A stretch of DNA of 64,000 nt from Pseudoalteromonas sp. MM1 (GCF_030296835.1 NZ_AP027923.1:62001-126000), one strand, 5' to 3'; positions 18,678 to 26,340 are shown, numbered from the stretch's first letter. Numbers and translations are program-made. The notes: generated by a model not told the origin, from the letters alone.

Positions 18678-19390
18678 ATACCCTTTATATTACCGGAGCA
18701 GGGGTAAGCGCTGCCAGTGGTATACCTACTTTTAGGGGCGAAGATGGCTTTTGGACGATAGGCAGTAAAAACTATACACCTATGGAAATGGCCACGCGTG
18801 CTATGTATCAAAACAATCCGCGCGAGTTTTTAGCTTGGTATTACAACCGCTTTGCAGCGTATCGTAACCATGGCCCTAACGACGTTCACCATTGGCTTAG
18901 CGATAAAAACTTAATAACCCAAAATATAGATGGGCTTGATGGCAAAGCGGGTAACAAAAATTATATTGCTATACATGGCAGGCTCGATCAGATGACGTTA
19001 TTTCATGAGCAAGGCGAAGCCGTTAAACCGCTAATGACCCCATGGGATAGCGTAGACGAAAGCCGCTTACACGCATCATTGTTTGAGCTGTTTAACATTC
19101 AAAATCAAATACCTGAGCTCAACCATTCGTTTAAGCCTTTTGTGTTGTTGTTTGATGAATTTTACACCGAGCTTTACAGAATAACCGAAGCACAGCAGCG
19201 TATGCTCAATGCCGATAAAATGGTATTTATGGGCACTTCATTTAGCGTCAATATCACTCAAATGGCATTAGAAATAGCTCGTAATTACGATATACCTGTT
19301 GAGGTTGTTGACCCTAACCCTGTTCATATAATGCACAGTAATGTAACGTTCAAAAAAATGAATGCACTAGAATACATTCAATCTAATTAG
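18674..19390 (+). CDS. Sir2-family NAD-dependent protein lacking the zinc site
   Basis: Sirtuin-fold protein of 238 residues. NAD-binding motifs are clear: ITGAGVSAASGIPTFRG (about 6-22) with GFW soon after, QNIDGLDG (83-90) and the catalytic-type His in AIHGRL (H101). The zinc ribbon of ordinary sirtuins should follow; here the whole protein contains no cysteine, so no Cys4 zinc site can form. It could be a divergent deacylase, an ADP-ribosyl transferase or an NAD hydrolase. It overlaps the kelch gene by 4 nt and a hairpin terminator follows, so the pair is a unit. No signal peptide, so it acts in the cytoplasm while its partner looks exported. Confidence 0.8.
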   Translation: MNTLYITGAGVSAASGIPTFRGEDGFWTIGSKNYTPMEMATRAMYQNNPREFLAWYYNRFAAYRNHGPNDVHHWLSDKNLITQNIDGLDGKAGNKNYIAIHGRLDQMTLFHEQGEAVKPLMTPWDSVDESRLHASLFELFNIQNQIPELNHSFKPFVLLFDEFYTELYRITEAQQRMLNADKMVFMGTSFSVNITQMALEIARNYDIPVEVVDPNPVHIMHSNVTFKKMNALEYIQSN

Positions 19391-19405
19391 AAAGTGCTAT
19401 ATTTT

Positions 19406-19448
19406 AAAGAGATTGCTAATGTTTTCTTAAATATTACAATCTCTTTTT
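19406..19448 (+). terminator. terminator after the sirtuin gene
   Basis: AAAGAGATTG pairs with CAATCTCTTT, with inner TAAT / ATTA pairs and a long loop, then five Ts. It begins 15 nt after the stop. Confidence 0.6.
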
Positions 19449-19511
19449 ATAATACTAACGAGCCAACAATGATATTATTATCCTGATTACAACAATACTA
19501 AAGAGATCTAA

Positions 19512-20309
19512 ATGAGCGACTTAACTGCAATAGCTAACTTGTCAATTTTACTTGTAGAGCCCTCGGAGGTTCAGCAAAAAATAATAATAAAATCGCTTTT
19601 AGAAAGCGGTGTAAAACAAGTTGAAACTGCATCTACACAAACACAAGCGCTTAGCTTATTAGCAAGTTATCACCCAGACCTAGTAATAAGCTCTATGTAT
19701 TTATCTGACGGCACTGCCGACTCATTGTTGCAAAAAATAAGATCAAACCCAGCCACTGAGCATCAACCCTTTATGCTTATATCGAGCGAACGTAATAAAA
19801 AGTATCTTGAGCAATTACGCCAATCGGGTGTACTGGCTATTTTACCTAAACCTTTTAGCGCAAAAGCCATTACCCGCGCACTAAAAGCAACGCTCGATAT
19901 TATAAGCGAAGAAGAAGTAGAGCTTGATCATTTTGATGTAACACTACTACGTGTGCTCGTGGTTGACGACAGCCGCTTTGCGCGTAAACACATAATACGC
20001 GTACTTGCTGGCATGGGTATTCCTGCGCCAGTAGAAGCCGAAAACGGTAAAGAAGCCATAACGCACCTTAACGAGCAGTCGTTCGACTTAATCGTTACCG
20101 ATTACAACATGCCGGAAATGGATGGGCGCGAACTAACCGAAACAGTGCGTGGCTCTAATGCTTACTCGCATATTCCAATTTTAATGGTGAGCTCAGAGGC
20201 AAACGAAACCCATTTGGCTAATATTGCGCAAGCGGGAGTTGATGCCATTTGTGATAAGCCGTTTGAACCCGCCACAGTGCGAGAGCTTCTATATAAAATA
20301 ATGTCTTAG
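19512..20309 (+). CDS. response regulator with two receiver domains (first degenerate)
   Basis: Cytoplasmic protein of 265 residues made only of two CheY-like receiver domains (about 11-130 and 140-262). The second has a normal acidic pocket (VVDDSR), phospho-acceptor Asp in DLIVTDYNMPEMDG, and the switch Lys in CDKPF. In the first the acceptor position is Ser61 (DLVISSMYLSDG) and the acidic pair is EP, so it cannot be phosphorylated in the usual way, although KPF is kept. No output domain, so it probably works by protein contact, as CheY or adaptor proteins do. It has its own upstream gap of 121 nt and is monocistronic; no kinase is adjacent. Confidence 0.85.
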   Translation: MSDLTAIANLSILLVEPSEVQQKIIIKSLLESGVKQVETASTQTQALSLLASYHPDLVISSMYLSDGTADSLLQKIRSNPATEHQPFMLISSERNKKYLEQLRQSGVLAILPKPFSAKAITRALKATLDIISEEEVELDHFDVTLLRVLVVDDSRFARKHIIRVLAGMGIPAPVEAENGKEAITHLNEQSFDLIVTDYNMPEMDGRELTETVRGSNAYSHIPILMVSSEANETHLANIAQAGVDAICDKPFEPATVRELLYKIMS

Positions 20310-20328
20310 TCGATAATAAACGGCTAAC

Positions 20329-20364
20329 AACAGCGGTAGTTAAATACATAATTACCGCTGTTTT
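20329..20364. terminator. bidirectional terminator between convergent genes
   Basis: AACAGCGGTA / TACCGCTGTT stem of 10 bp with a 14-nt loop, four Ts on the plus side and an A-containing flank on the other, placed between the convergent response-regulator and exporter genes. Confidence 0.65.
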
Positions 20365-20367
20365 GGC

Positions 20368-20970
20368 TTATTGGCTGGGCACGTTATATAACTGAAACGC
20401 TACAAAACATAAAATAACCGCAATGCAGCTATCAAATACGCGCCATCTAAACGGGGAGCTTAAAACCTTTTTTAACTTTGGCGCAAACAATACTAAGCTG
20501 CTAAACCAAATAACAGAGGCAACACAAGCGCCAATGGCAAAGTGCATAGGCTCTGGTTGTAGTGCGCCAATACTGCCAAGCAGTAATACGGTATCTAAAT
20601 AAACATGTGGATTTAGTAAACTTATTGCAAAGGCCGCAAGGGCAGTTTGCCACCAGCTCACTTTTATTACTTGAGTTACCTTTAACCCCGATGTGCCTTT
20701 AATTGCACTGCGCGCAGAGCCAAATGCTAAGTAAAGTAACATAGCTATACCGCCCCACGTTAACCACGGTAATAACCCTGGCAGCCATAGCTTTAACTCA
20801 TTAGCTGCAAATACCCCTACAATAATTAAAGTGGAGTCACAAATTATGCAAACTACAGCTAATACAAAACGGTTAGCGCCCGCCATACATTGGCTTAAAA
20901 TCCAAATATTTTGCGCCCCAATGGCAATAATTAAACTCAGCCCTAACATCACACCCGACAAAAACGACAT
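20368..20970 (-). CDS. argO: LysE/ArgO-family amino-acid exporter
   Basis: Inner-membrane exporter of 200 residues with about six hydrophobic helices. It opens MSFLSGVMLGLSLIIAIGAQ with the LysE/ArgO signature (GLSLIIAIGAQNIWILSQ) and contains LNPHVYLDTVLLLGSIG, typical of ArgO (YggA), which exports arginine and its toxic analogue canavanine. It is divergent from an ArgP-like LysR gene (start 21076), exactly the pairing of E. coli, where ArgP activates argO. That context makes ArgO more likely than a general LysE transporter. Confidence 0.86.
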   Translation of the reverse strand: MSFLSGVMLGLSLIIAIGAQNIWILSQCMAGANRFVLAVVCIICDSTLIIVGVFAANELKLWLPGLLPWLTWGGIAMLLYLAFGSARSAIKGTSGLKVTQVIKVSWWQTALAAFAISLLNPHVYLDTVLLLGSIGALQPEPMHFAIGACVASVIWFSSLVLFAPKLKKVLSSPFRWRVFDSCIAVILCFVAFQLYNVPSQ

Positions 20971-21075
20971 ACTTTAAATCCAAATAAATAAAACCTGCTA
21001 TTCAATGCCTTGCAGGGTAGGGAGTATTCTGTTACAAATCCAATGAATATATTTATTGTTATATGCGTAAAACTC

Positions 21076-21975
21076 ATGATTGATTATCAGTTACTCAATG
21101 CGCTTAGCGCCGTTATAAGTGAAGGCGGATTTGAAAAGGCATCTAAAAAGTTATTTATTACCCAATCGGCAGTGAGCCGGCGTATTCATCAGCTAGAAGC
21201 CAAACTAGGTGAACCCGTATTAATAAGAACCCAGCCACCATCACCTACAGCACTCGGCAAGCGCTTACTTAATCATTTACAGCAAGTATTACAGCTAGAA
21301 GTAGCCCTTAATGTGGGAGCGCTTAACGAGCATACTGATTTAAATACACCACTTAGCGTAAGGCTAGCTGCTAATGCGGATTCGCTTGCCACCTGGTTGC
21401 CCGAAGCACTCGCTGTGCTTGATAGTGAGCTTACGTGCAAACTACGCTTTGAAGTAATTAGTGAAGATCAATCAGTCGCCCATAAAAGAATGAAAGACGG
21501 CGAGGTTATGGTGTGTATTAGCTCATCACCCGAGCCTGTAAATGGCGGGCTTGTTAGCCCACTTGGCGCTATACGCTATAAAGCCATTGCGAGTCCTGAA
21601 TTTATAAAGCAGCATAAAATCAACGACCTTTCGCAGTTAGCGCACTTACCGTGTTTAGTGTATAGCGACCTTGATAAGCTACAGCATCAGTTTTTAAACG
21701 ACATTAACGGCTCAACTCCATTGTTTACCCATATATACCCTTCGTCAGAGGGATTTAAACAAGCCATGATCGCAGGCTTAGGTTATGGGTTATTACCTAC
21801 ATTACAGCTAGGAGATTCGTTAACAAAAGGAGAGTTAGTCGATTTATTCCCAGAATATTATATTGATACGCCTTTGTATTGGCACTATTGGCAAACCGAA
21901 AGCCCGCAACTTAAAACGCTACGCAAATTTGCATTGCAAGTAGCGAACAAACGGTTAGAGCCTATTAACCCATAA
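21076..21975 (+). CDS. argP: LysR-family regulator ArgP
   Basis: LysR-type transcription factor of 299 residues. It starts MIDYQLLNALSAVISEGGFE, with the winged HTH (about 1-60) closely like ArgP/IciA, including the ITQSAVSRRIHQLEAKLG recognition segment, and an effector-binding domain (about 90-295). An in-frame TTG at 21010 and ATG at 21043 lie upstream, but the ATG at 21076 gives the normal family N-terminus. It faces the ArgO-like exporter gene, so it likely activates that gene in response to arginine or lysine. The intergenic space of 105 nt should hold its operator. Confidence 0.84.
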   Translation: MIDYQLLNALSAVISEGGFEKASKKLFITQSAVSRRIHQLEAKLGEPVLIRTQPPSPTALGKRLLNHLQQVLQLEVALNVGALNEHTDLNTPLSVRLAANADSLATWLPEALAVLDSELTCKLRFEVISEDQSVAHKRMKDGEVMVCISSSPEPVNGGLVSPLGAIRYKAIASPEFIKQHKINDLSQLAHLPCLVYSDLDKLQHQFLNDINGSTPLFTHIYPSSEGFKQAMIAGLGYGLLPTLQLGDSLTKGELVDLFPEYYIDTPLYWHYWQTESPQLKTLRKFALQVANKRLEPINP

Positions 21976-21990
21976 AGGCTAAGCCTGCGT

Positions 21991-23304
21991 TTATAACTGG
22001 CCTAATCTGTATATAAGCAGCGCTGTTTTAGCGGTGTTTTTATTTAGGCTGGTTAAATCGGCGGTTTCGTTTTTAGTGTGCGCGCCACTGCCCATTAGGC
22101 CTAGCCCATCAAGCGCCATATCAACATGGTTTGCAGCAAACGAAATATCAGCAGCACCGGCATTACGAGGGTTTGCAGCCGCCACTTTGTTATAACCTAA
22201 GTCTTGGCTTGCTTGGCTATACAGTGCAAGCAGCTTTTTATTACCTTCGGTGAGCCCCATTGGTGGGTAGCCGTCTTCAAAAATAAGCTCAGCTTGGCTG
22301 CCATTTAAGCTTTTAGCCACTATTTGCTGCATCACTTTTTTAGCGCCTTCTACCTGCTTTGGCGAAAGCGCTCGTAAATCACCCGCTACATGCACGGTTT
22401 GTGCAATTACATTACTTTTACCAAACGCCGTGGCTGACGAGTTAGCACTGTTGTACTGTGCATCAGTGCCACCCACAATAAGCCCAGGGTTAAAGGTTAA
22501 ATTAGGTTGCGTGGCAAGTTGCTCTCTAAAGTCATTTAAAATACGCGAGGCCTCGTAAATAGCGCCATAGCCCACATTGTCACTAAATATTTGCGACGAA
22601 TGGGCCGCATTGGCCGTTACATTTAATGTCCAGCCGGTATAACCACGGCGCGCTGCCATCGCGGTTTTAATATTGTTATCGCCGTTCTCAAAACCTAGCG
22701 CTACGTCAGCCCAAATTGCTGCATCAACAATCGCCTTTTTAGATAAACTAAGCGGGCGACCGCTGCTTTCTTCATCGCCGGTAAGTAGTACTTTAATGCT
22801 TACGTTTTCAAGTAAATTAAGGGCTTGTAAGCTTTTAAGGGCGGTAATTATTATAGTGTTGCCGCCTTTCATATCGGCTACACCTGGGCCGCTGGCGGTG
22901 TGTTCATCAATTTGTTTGTAGGTAGTAAAGTTATCGTGTTTGGCAAACACCGTATCAAGATGGCCGATCATCAGTATTTTTATTGCATCGGGGTTTTTAC
23001 TCTCATGCGTAGCGAGTACATGCCCTGCACGGTTAAACGTGCTGCCATCTAACCACTCAACCTTAAAACCAATCGCTTTTAGTTGCTCACTTGCAAGTGC
23101 GCCTACCTTTTTTACACCTTCAATATTAAGTGAGCCGCTATTAATATTTACCGCTTGTTTTATCTCTTCAAGTGCTTGGGGAATATTTTTATCGACCTGT
23201 TTTACTATTTCACGCTCGTTTTTATCAAGCGCCGCATGGCTTGTAAGCGACACGGTACTCGCAAGGGTAAGAATAAGTGCTTGGCTAAATTTTAAAAGTG
23301 ACAT
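21991..23304 (-). CDS. secreted M20-family metallopeptidase (glutamate carboxypeptidase-like)
   Basis: Zinc-dependent exopeptidase of 437 residues with a signal peptide (about 1-24, ending SHAA), so periplasmic or secreted. M20 metal ligands and catalytic residues are visible: MIGHLDTVF (His, Asp), PGVADMKGG (bridging Asp), TGDEESSG (Glu-Glu pair) and GSGAHTKNE (last His). A dimerization-domain stretch lies around 215-330. The layout resembles carboxypeptidase G2, which releases C-terminal glutamate. It ends 15 nt from the convergent argP gene. An accessory segment begins just upstream of its start. Confidence 0.87.
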   Translation of the reverse strand: MSLLKFSQALILTLASTVSLTSHAALDKNEREIVKQVDKNIPQALEEIKQAVNINSGSLNIEGVKKVGALASEQLKAIGFKVEWLDGSTFNRAGHVLATHESKNPDAIKILMIGHLDTVFAKHDNFTTYKQIDEHTASGPGVADMKGGNTIIITALKSLQALNLLENVSIKVLLTGDEESSGRPLSLSKKAIVDAAIWADVALGFENGDNNIKTAMAARRGYTGWTLNVTANAAHSSQIFSDNVGYGAIYEASRILNDFREQLATQPNLTFNPGLIVGGTDAQYNSANSSATAFGKSNVIAQTVHVAGDLRALSPKQVEGAKKVMQQIVAKSLNGSQAELIFEDGYPPMGLTEGNKKLLALYSQASQDLGYNKVAAANPRNAGAADISFAANHVDMALDGLGLMGSGAHTKNETADLTSLNKNTAKTALLIYRLGQL

Positions 23305-23981
23305 AACAGCCTCATAATTGAAGAAAAGAGTTAGGGCGTGTTTATCTTTGATGGTTGAATTTGCAGCAGTGTGTTTGGTTTTTAGGCAAGGCAGAGCCTA
23401 TGTAGTGTGGTTACTCCCCATAAATAGGCGATAACGTAGCATAAATGCCAAACATGCGCTGCCCGTTGGGTTCTTTCTAGGGACGATAAACTCTTTGTTG
23501 CTCGGTTTTTACTTATTCTTACATGGATGTAAGTCATTAGAATAACGCAGGAGCAGTTATCGAGCCCACTAGGTTACAAACCTCGCGCCGCGATTTAATC
23601 ACCCCTAGATTGAACAAATTTCAATCCGCAAAGGTCAACACGCCCCAATATGAAGTAAAAATACAGAGGATTCAATAGGCGTGGTTTATGACTTTTAAAA
23701 TAATAACAAGTTACAAGCATAAGATGTATGGAGTGTAAGCGTTATTGGTTTAAACACAGATATTAATATTCAACTAGTACAACTAAACAGTAATTTATTT
23801 GATATTACTGCTCTCTACCAATTTGGGTTTTTGCTGTATTTAGGAAAGGTAAGGCGAAGCTAACTATCTGCTTACAGATGTTTATTTTATAGCTAGGATA
23901 AAATTATTGTATATAAAGACATTTTTCGGTTTGTAAAGCGACAAATGTCGTAGACTAAATTGTTAGGGTTAAAATTAGGCA
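23305..23981. other. 677-bp gene-free region with MITE-like element
   Basis: Contains the element at 23334-23645 and then about 335 bp of AT-rich DNA without a credible ORF. Near its right end an inverted repeat GACATTT / AAATGTC (23919-23949) is followed by GTTAGGG (about 23962-23968), which resembles an integron recombination core site, 13 nt before the next ORF. Confidence 0.55.
23334..23645. mobile_element. MITE-like non-autonomous element, 312 bp
   Basis: Both ends carry the same terminal inverted repeat, starting GGGCGTGTT at 23334 and ending AACACGCCC at 23645. Beyond the first nine identical bases the similarity extends to about 30 positions (both ends continue with CTTTG and TTGAA blocks). 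The interior has no ORF and holds a palindrome CTTACATGGATGTAAG (about 23517-23532). This is the make-up of a miniature element mobilised by an absent transposase. No clear target duplication is visible. Family unknown. Confidence 0.62.
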
Positions 23982-24440
23982 ATGAAATGGACTGAACCTT
24001 GGATTAAATCAATCCAAAATCAAGAGAAATACAGCCTCATTTCAAAGGGGCTGTTAATTAGTTGCTTATTATGGACGCTGTTTTTTGTTTTTTTGGCCGC
24101 AATAAGTCTGCTGACTAAAGATGACTTTATCCATCACGTAACTAAAATTATTTGGATTGCGCCTGTGGGAGGTTTCATTTTAGCTTGGGTCTTGTATACG
24201 ATTACTTGGCTGTCACCAGTTAAAATTGACTCAGGCCCCAAAGGCCTTGTTAGAATTAAAGCGGATAACATTACTTTGATACCTTGGGAACTGATCTCTT
24301 CATACAGGTTTATTTTAAAAGGCATCGTTTTTAAGTTTACTGATGATAGTGAAATTACATTCTTATTACCTGAAAAAATGGATCGAAATTCAATATCTAA
24401 GGAACTCAAAGCACACTCAATCAAACAAGATGTTTTGTAA
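23982..24440 (+). CDS. small two-helix membrane protein (cassette-like gene), function unknown
   Basis: I do not recognise this 152-residue protein. It has a charged N-terminus, two hydrophobic helices (about 23-44 and 55-76) and a soluble beta-rich tail with IPWELISSYRF, a layout like YcxB/PH-like membrane proteins. TTAGGCA supplies a ribosome site next to ATG 23982. Its stop codon TAA is the first part of a TAACCCA motif that opens an attC-like stretch, and a GTTAGGG motif lies 13 nt upstream of the start: this is how integron gene cassettes are built. AT-rich composition fits that. Confidence 0.6.
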   Translation: MKWTEPWIKSIQNQEKYSLISKGLLISCLLWTLFFVFLAAISLLTKDDFIHHVTKIIWIAPVGGFILAWVLYTITWLSPVKIDSGPKGLVRIKADNITLIPWELISSYRFILKGIVFKFTDDSEITFLLPEKMDRNSISKELKAHSIKQDVL

Positions 24441-24530
24441 CCCATACAAGTTGCTTAAACGGACAAAAAACAGTTGGTTTTTGCTCGTTCATCAAATATT
24501 TTAGCTCGTATGTCTTTGCGCCTTATTTAG
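24438..24530 (+). repeat. degenerate attC-like site 1
   Basis: Begins with a TAACCCA (R''-like) motif that includes the stop codon of the preceding gene, continues GCTTAAACGGACAAAAAAC with the local hairpin CAAAAAAC / GgTTTTTG, and ends with TGCGCCTTATTTAG, all reminiscent of attC sites of marine integrons. The final GTTRRRY core is not found, so the site is probably decayed. Confidence 0.5.
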
Positions 24531-24566
24531 AAATTTGCTACCACGGCAAAGTAATGCACAGCATCC

Positions 24567-24613
24567 TGTACATGTAATATTTTTCCAGCTAAACTTGGCT
24601 TATATAATGTACA
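24567..24613 (+). promoter_or_regulatory. yefM-yoeB promoter/operator
   Basis: Two TGTACA cores (24567-24572 and 24608-24613) lie 41 bp apart; TGTACA is the known core bound by YefM in E. coli. A perfect TATAAT at 24603-24608 overlaps the second core, with a weak -35 (TTTTCC/TTTCCA) about 17 bp upstream. Autorepression by the YefM-YoeB complex is expected. Confidence 0.65.
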
Positions 24614-24626
24614 AGTGAGGTGCAAA

Positions 24627-24881
24627 ATGAGAATAGTCTCTTTTACCGAAGCCCGAAATAGTCTAAAAGCCGTTTTGGATAATGTAATTAATGATGCAGA
24701 TACGACAGTCATCACTCGTCGTGACACTGAAGATGCGGTTGTAATGTCATTAGATTACTATAACAGCCTCATGGAAACTGTTCATTTACTTCGCTCTCCA
24801 GCGAACGTTGAACACTTAAACCGTTCAATTGCACAGTTTAAAGCGGGTAAAACAACCACGCGAGAACTGATTGATGAGTAA
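24627..24881 (+). CDS. yefM: antitoxin YefM (Phd/YefM family)
   Basis: Antitoxin of 84 residues with the family N-terminus MRIVSFTEARNSLKAVLDNV, the beta/DNA-binding part TVITRRDTEDAVVMSLDYYNSL and an extended C-terminal tail that would wrap the toxin. Start at ATG 24627 is supported by GTGAGG upstream; the GTG at 24615 is part of that ribosome site. It overlaps the YoeB gene by 8 nt (ATGAGTAA), so toxin and antitoxin are translationally coupled. The operator with two TGTACA cores lies directly upstream. It forms part of a cassette-like group. Confidence 0.93.
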   Translation: MRIVSFTEARNSLKAVLDNVINDADTTVITRRDTEDAVVMSLDYYNSLMETVHLLRSPANVEHLNRSIAQFKAGKTTTRELIDE

Positions 24882-25137
24882 CAGGTTATTATCATGGACT
24901 GATGAAGCTTGGAATAGTTACGTCTACTGGCAGACTCAAGATAAGAAAACCTTGAAGCGTATTAATAAGCTAATAACCGATGTTAAGCGCTCTCCTTTTG
25001 ATGGGATTGGAAAACCGGAACCCCTTAAAGAAAACCTTTCAGGCTTTTGGTCTCGCAGAATAGATGATACCAATCGTTTAGTATATGCCGTGGATGATAC
25101 AGCAATTACAGTTATTTCGTGTCGTTACCATTACTAG
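24874..25137 (+). CDS. yoeB: mRNA interferase toxin YoeB
   Basis: Ribosome-dependent mRNA endonuclease of the RelE/YoeB family, 87 residues. The sequence follows E. coli YoeB closely, including GKPEPLKENLSGFWSRRID, NRLVYAV and the C-terminal CRYHY. Catalytic residues correspond to Glu49, Arg68 and His86 (Glu46, Arg65, His83 in E. coli). It looks intact and active. Start at ATG 24874, overlapping the yefM stop. Two nt after the stop begins an attC-like site, which places the pair in a cassette. Confidence 0.94.
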   Translation: MSNRLLSWTDEAWNSYVYWQTQDKKTLKRINKLITDVKRSPFDGIGKPEPLKENLSGFWSRRIDDTNRLVYAVDDTAITVISCRYHY

Positions 25138-25139
25138 TA

Positions 25140-25247
25140 GTTAACAAAGTAAGCGAGATAATGCCCCTCACCCGTATTTGTGGTCGGCTCCCGTCACTTC
25201 GTTACGTATGTTAGCTCACGTGTAATGCCCCTACTTGGGTGTTAGTA
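25140..25247 (+). repeat. attC-like site 2 after yoeB
   Basis: A GTTAACAAAGTAAG left end (25140-25153) is matched by an inverted CTACTTGGGTGTTAGTA right end (25231-25247): the shared pattern is TAACA..AAGTA. The right end contains a GTTAGTA core at 25241-25247. Length about 108 bp, flanked tightly by the yoeB stop (2 nt) and the next ORF (12 nt). These are the features of an integron attC site. Confidence 0.55.
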
Positions 25248-25259
25248 TCAATGTGAATA

Positions 25260-25505
25260 ATGGAGATCGCAGTGGAAATAGATGAAAATAAAATTGATGA
25301 AGCAGCATTAGCGCTATTTTACCTTACTTTGCATGATAAGTTTGGTAGGGCTTGGAAACAAATAGATTGGAGTATTACCGATCGGCTTTATGAAAAAGGT
25401 TATATTCACGATCCCGTTGGTAAAACAAAGTCGGTTGTTTTAACTGAGGAAGGCCTTTTAAGATCAGAAGAGCTCTTCAAAAAGTTATTTGTCAAAAGTG
25501 ATTGA
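25260..25505 (+). CDS. DUF6429-type small protein (cassette gene)
   Basis: Soluble protein of 81 residues. The sequence, with AWKQIDWSITDRLYEKGYI and DPVGKTKSVVLTEEGLLRSEELF, matches my memory of the DUF6429 family, small proteins often met in integron cassettes and mobile regions; the fold looks like a winged helix. Function unknown. It starts 12 nt after the GTTAGTA core of the preceding attC-like site. After the stop only a weak hairpin (AGCTG / CAGCT and T-run, about 25506-25533) is seen and no convincing third attC. Confidence 0.75.
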   Translation: MEIAVEIDENKIDEAALALFYLTLHDKFGRAWKQIDWSITDRLYEKGYIHDPVGKTKSVVLTEEGLLRSEELFKKLFVKSD

Positions 25506-25605
25506 GCTGTATGCGTAAAAGTCAGCTTTTTTGGGATATAAATAAGCTAAACATCTATTCTAAACTCTTTCTTCTACCTAGGCGGTATTTAAAGTTAATA
25601 ACCAT

Positions 25606-25634
25606 CAGGTTTAACGCCATTAGCATTAAACCTG
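25606..25634. terminator. hairpin downstream of the SDR gene
   Basis: Perfect inverted repeat CAGGTTTAA / TTAAACCTG with 11-nt loop, 26 nt after the stop of the minus-strand SDR gene. No T-run follows, so termination is uncertain. Confidence 0.35.
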
Positions 25635-25659
25635 ACAGCTCAAACTTAACCAATTAACG

Positions 25660-26340
25660 TTAATTAGTCGGCATTAAATAAATCTCACGCACACTATTGC
25701 GCTGGTTTGCTTCTATTGCAAATAATACGGCGTCGGCTACATCTTGCGGGTCGAGTTTGTCGGGCTTAGCTTCATCAAAAAATGGGGTGTTTACCATGCC
25801 AGGGGCTATGGTGGTACAGCGGCCATTCCACTCGCTCATTTCCTCAGCTAAGTTTTGTCCAAACCCGTAAGCAAACCATTTAGTTGCGCCATAAATAGAG
25901 CCTTTAATAGGCTTACGGCCAGCGGCTGAGCTGGTTAATATAAAATGCCCTTTGTTTTGGCGCAAATGTGGCAGTGTTGCTTTTGCCGTCCACAGCAGAG
26001 CTTTAATGTTTATGTCTATCATGGTTGACCATTCATCAGGGTCACCTTGTTCGGTGCCTGCGGTTGAAACGCCCATACCTGCATTGGCAAATGCGGCATC
26101 TAGTCGGCCAAATTTTTCGAGCCCTTTTGTTACTACGTTTTCAAGCTCGGTAAAGTCGGTGGCATTTGCCGGTACACTGAGTGCGTTATCTTCACCTAAT
26201 TCTATAACTAATTTTGTTAGTTTGTCTTCGCTTCTGGCTGTAAGTATTACTTTGTGGCCGTTATTAGCCAGTGTTTTAGCAGTTGCTTCACCTATACCAC
26301 TAGAGGCACCTGTAATTAGAACTACTTTTTCTTTCGCCAT
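25660..26340 (-). CDS. short-chain dehydrogenase/reductase (SDR)
   Basis: Classical SDR oxidoreductase of 226 residues. The NAD(P)-binding motif TGASSGIGEA is at about 10-19, the NAG motif in ANAGMG at about 87-92, the catalytic Ser in LTSSAAG (about 137) and the YGATKWF Tyr-x-x-x-Lys at about 150-154. It resembles the YdfG/serine-dehydrogenase-like group but is slightly short. The substrate cannot be told. It stands alone, with an AGGAGA ribosome site just upstream of its ATG. Upstream lies a gap of about 280 bp to the divergent mscS gene. Confidence 0.86.
   Translation of the reverse strand: MAKEKVVLITGASSGIGEATAKTLANNGHKVILTARSEDKLTKLVIELGEDNALSVPANATDFTELENVVTKGLEKFGRLDAAFANAGMGVSTAGTEQGDPDEWSTMIDINIKALLWTAKATLPHLRQNKGHFILTSSAAGRKPIKGSIYGATKWFAYGFGQNLAEEMSEWNGRCTTIAPGMVNTPFFDEAKPDKLDPQDVADAVLFAIEANQRNSVREIYLMPTN

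Noticed and set aside
23650-23960. A further attC site or attI upstream of the first cassette-like gene
   Set aside because: Only a short inverted repeat (GACATTT/AAATGTC) and one GTTAGGG motif are visible; no paired R''/L'' part could be aligned.
23334-25505. Prophage or integrative element
   Set aside because: No integrase, structural phage, conjugation or tRNA target is present; only a MITE-like element and cassette-like genes.
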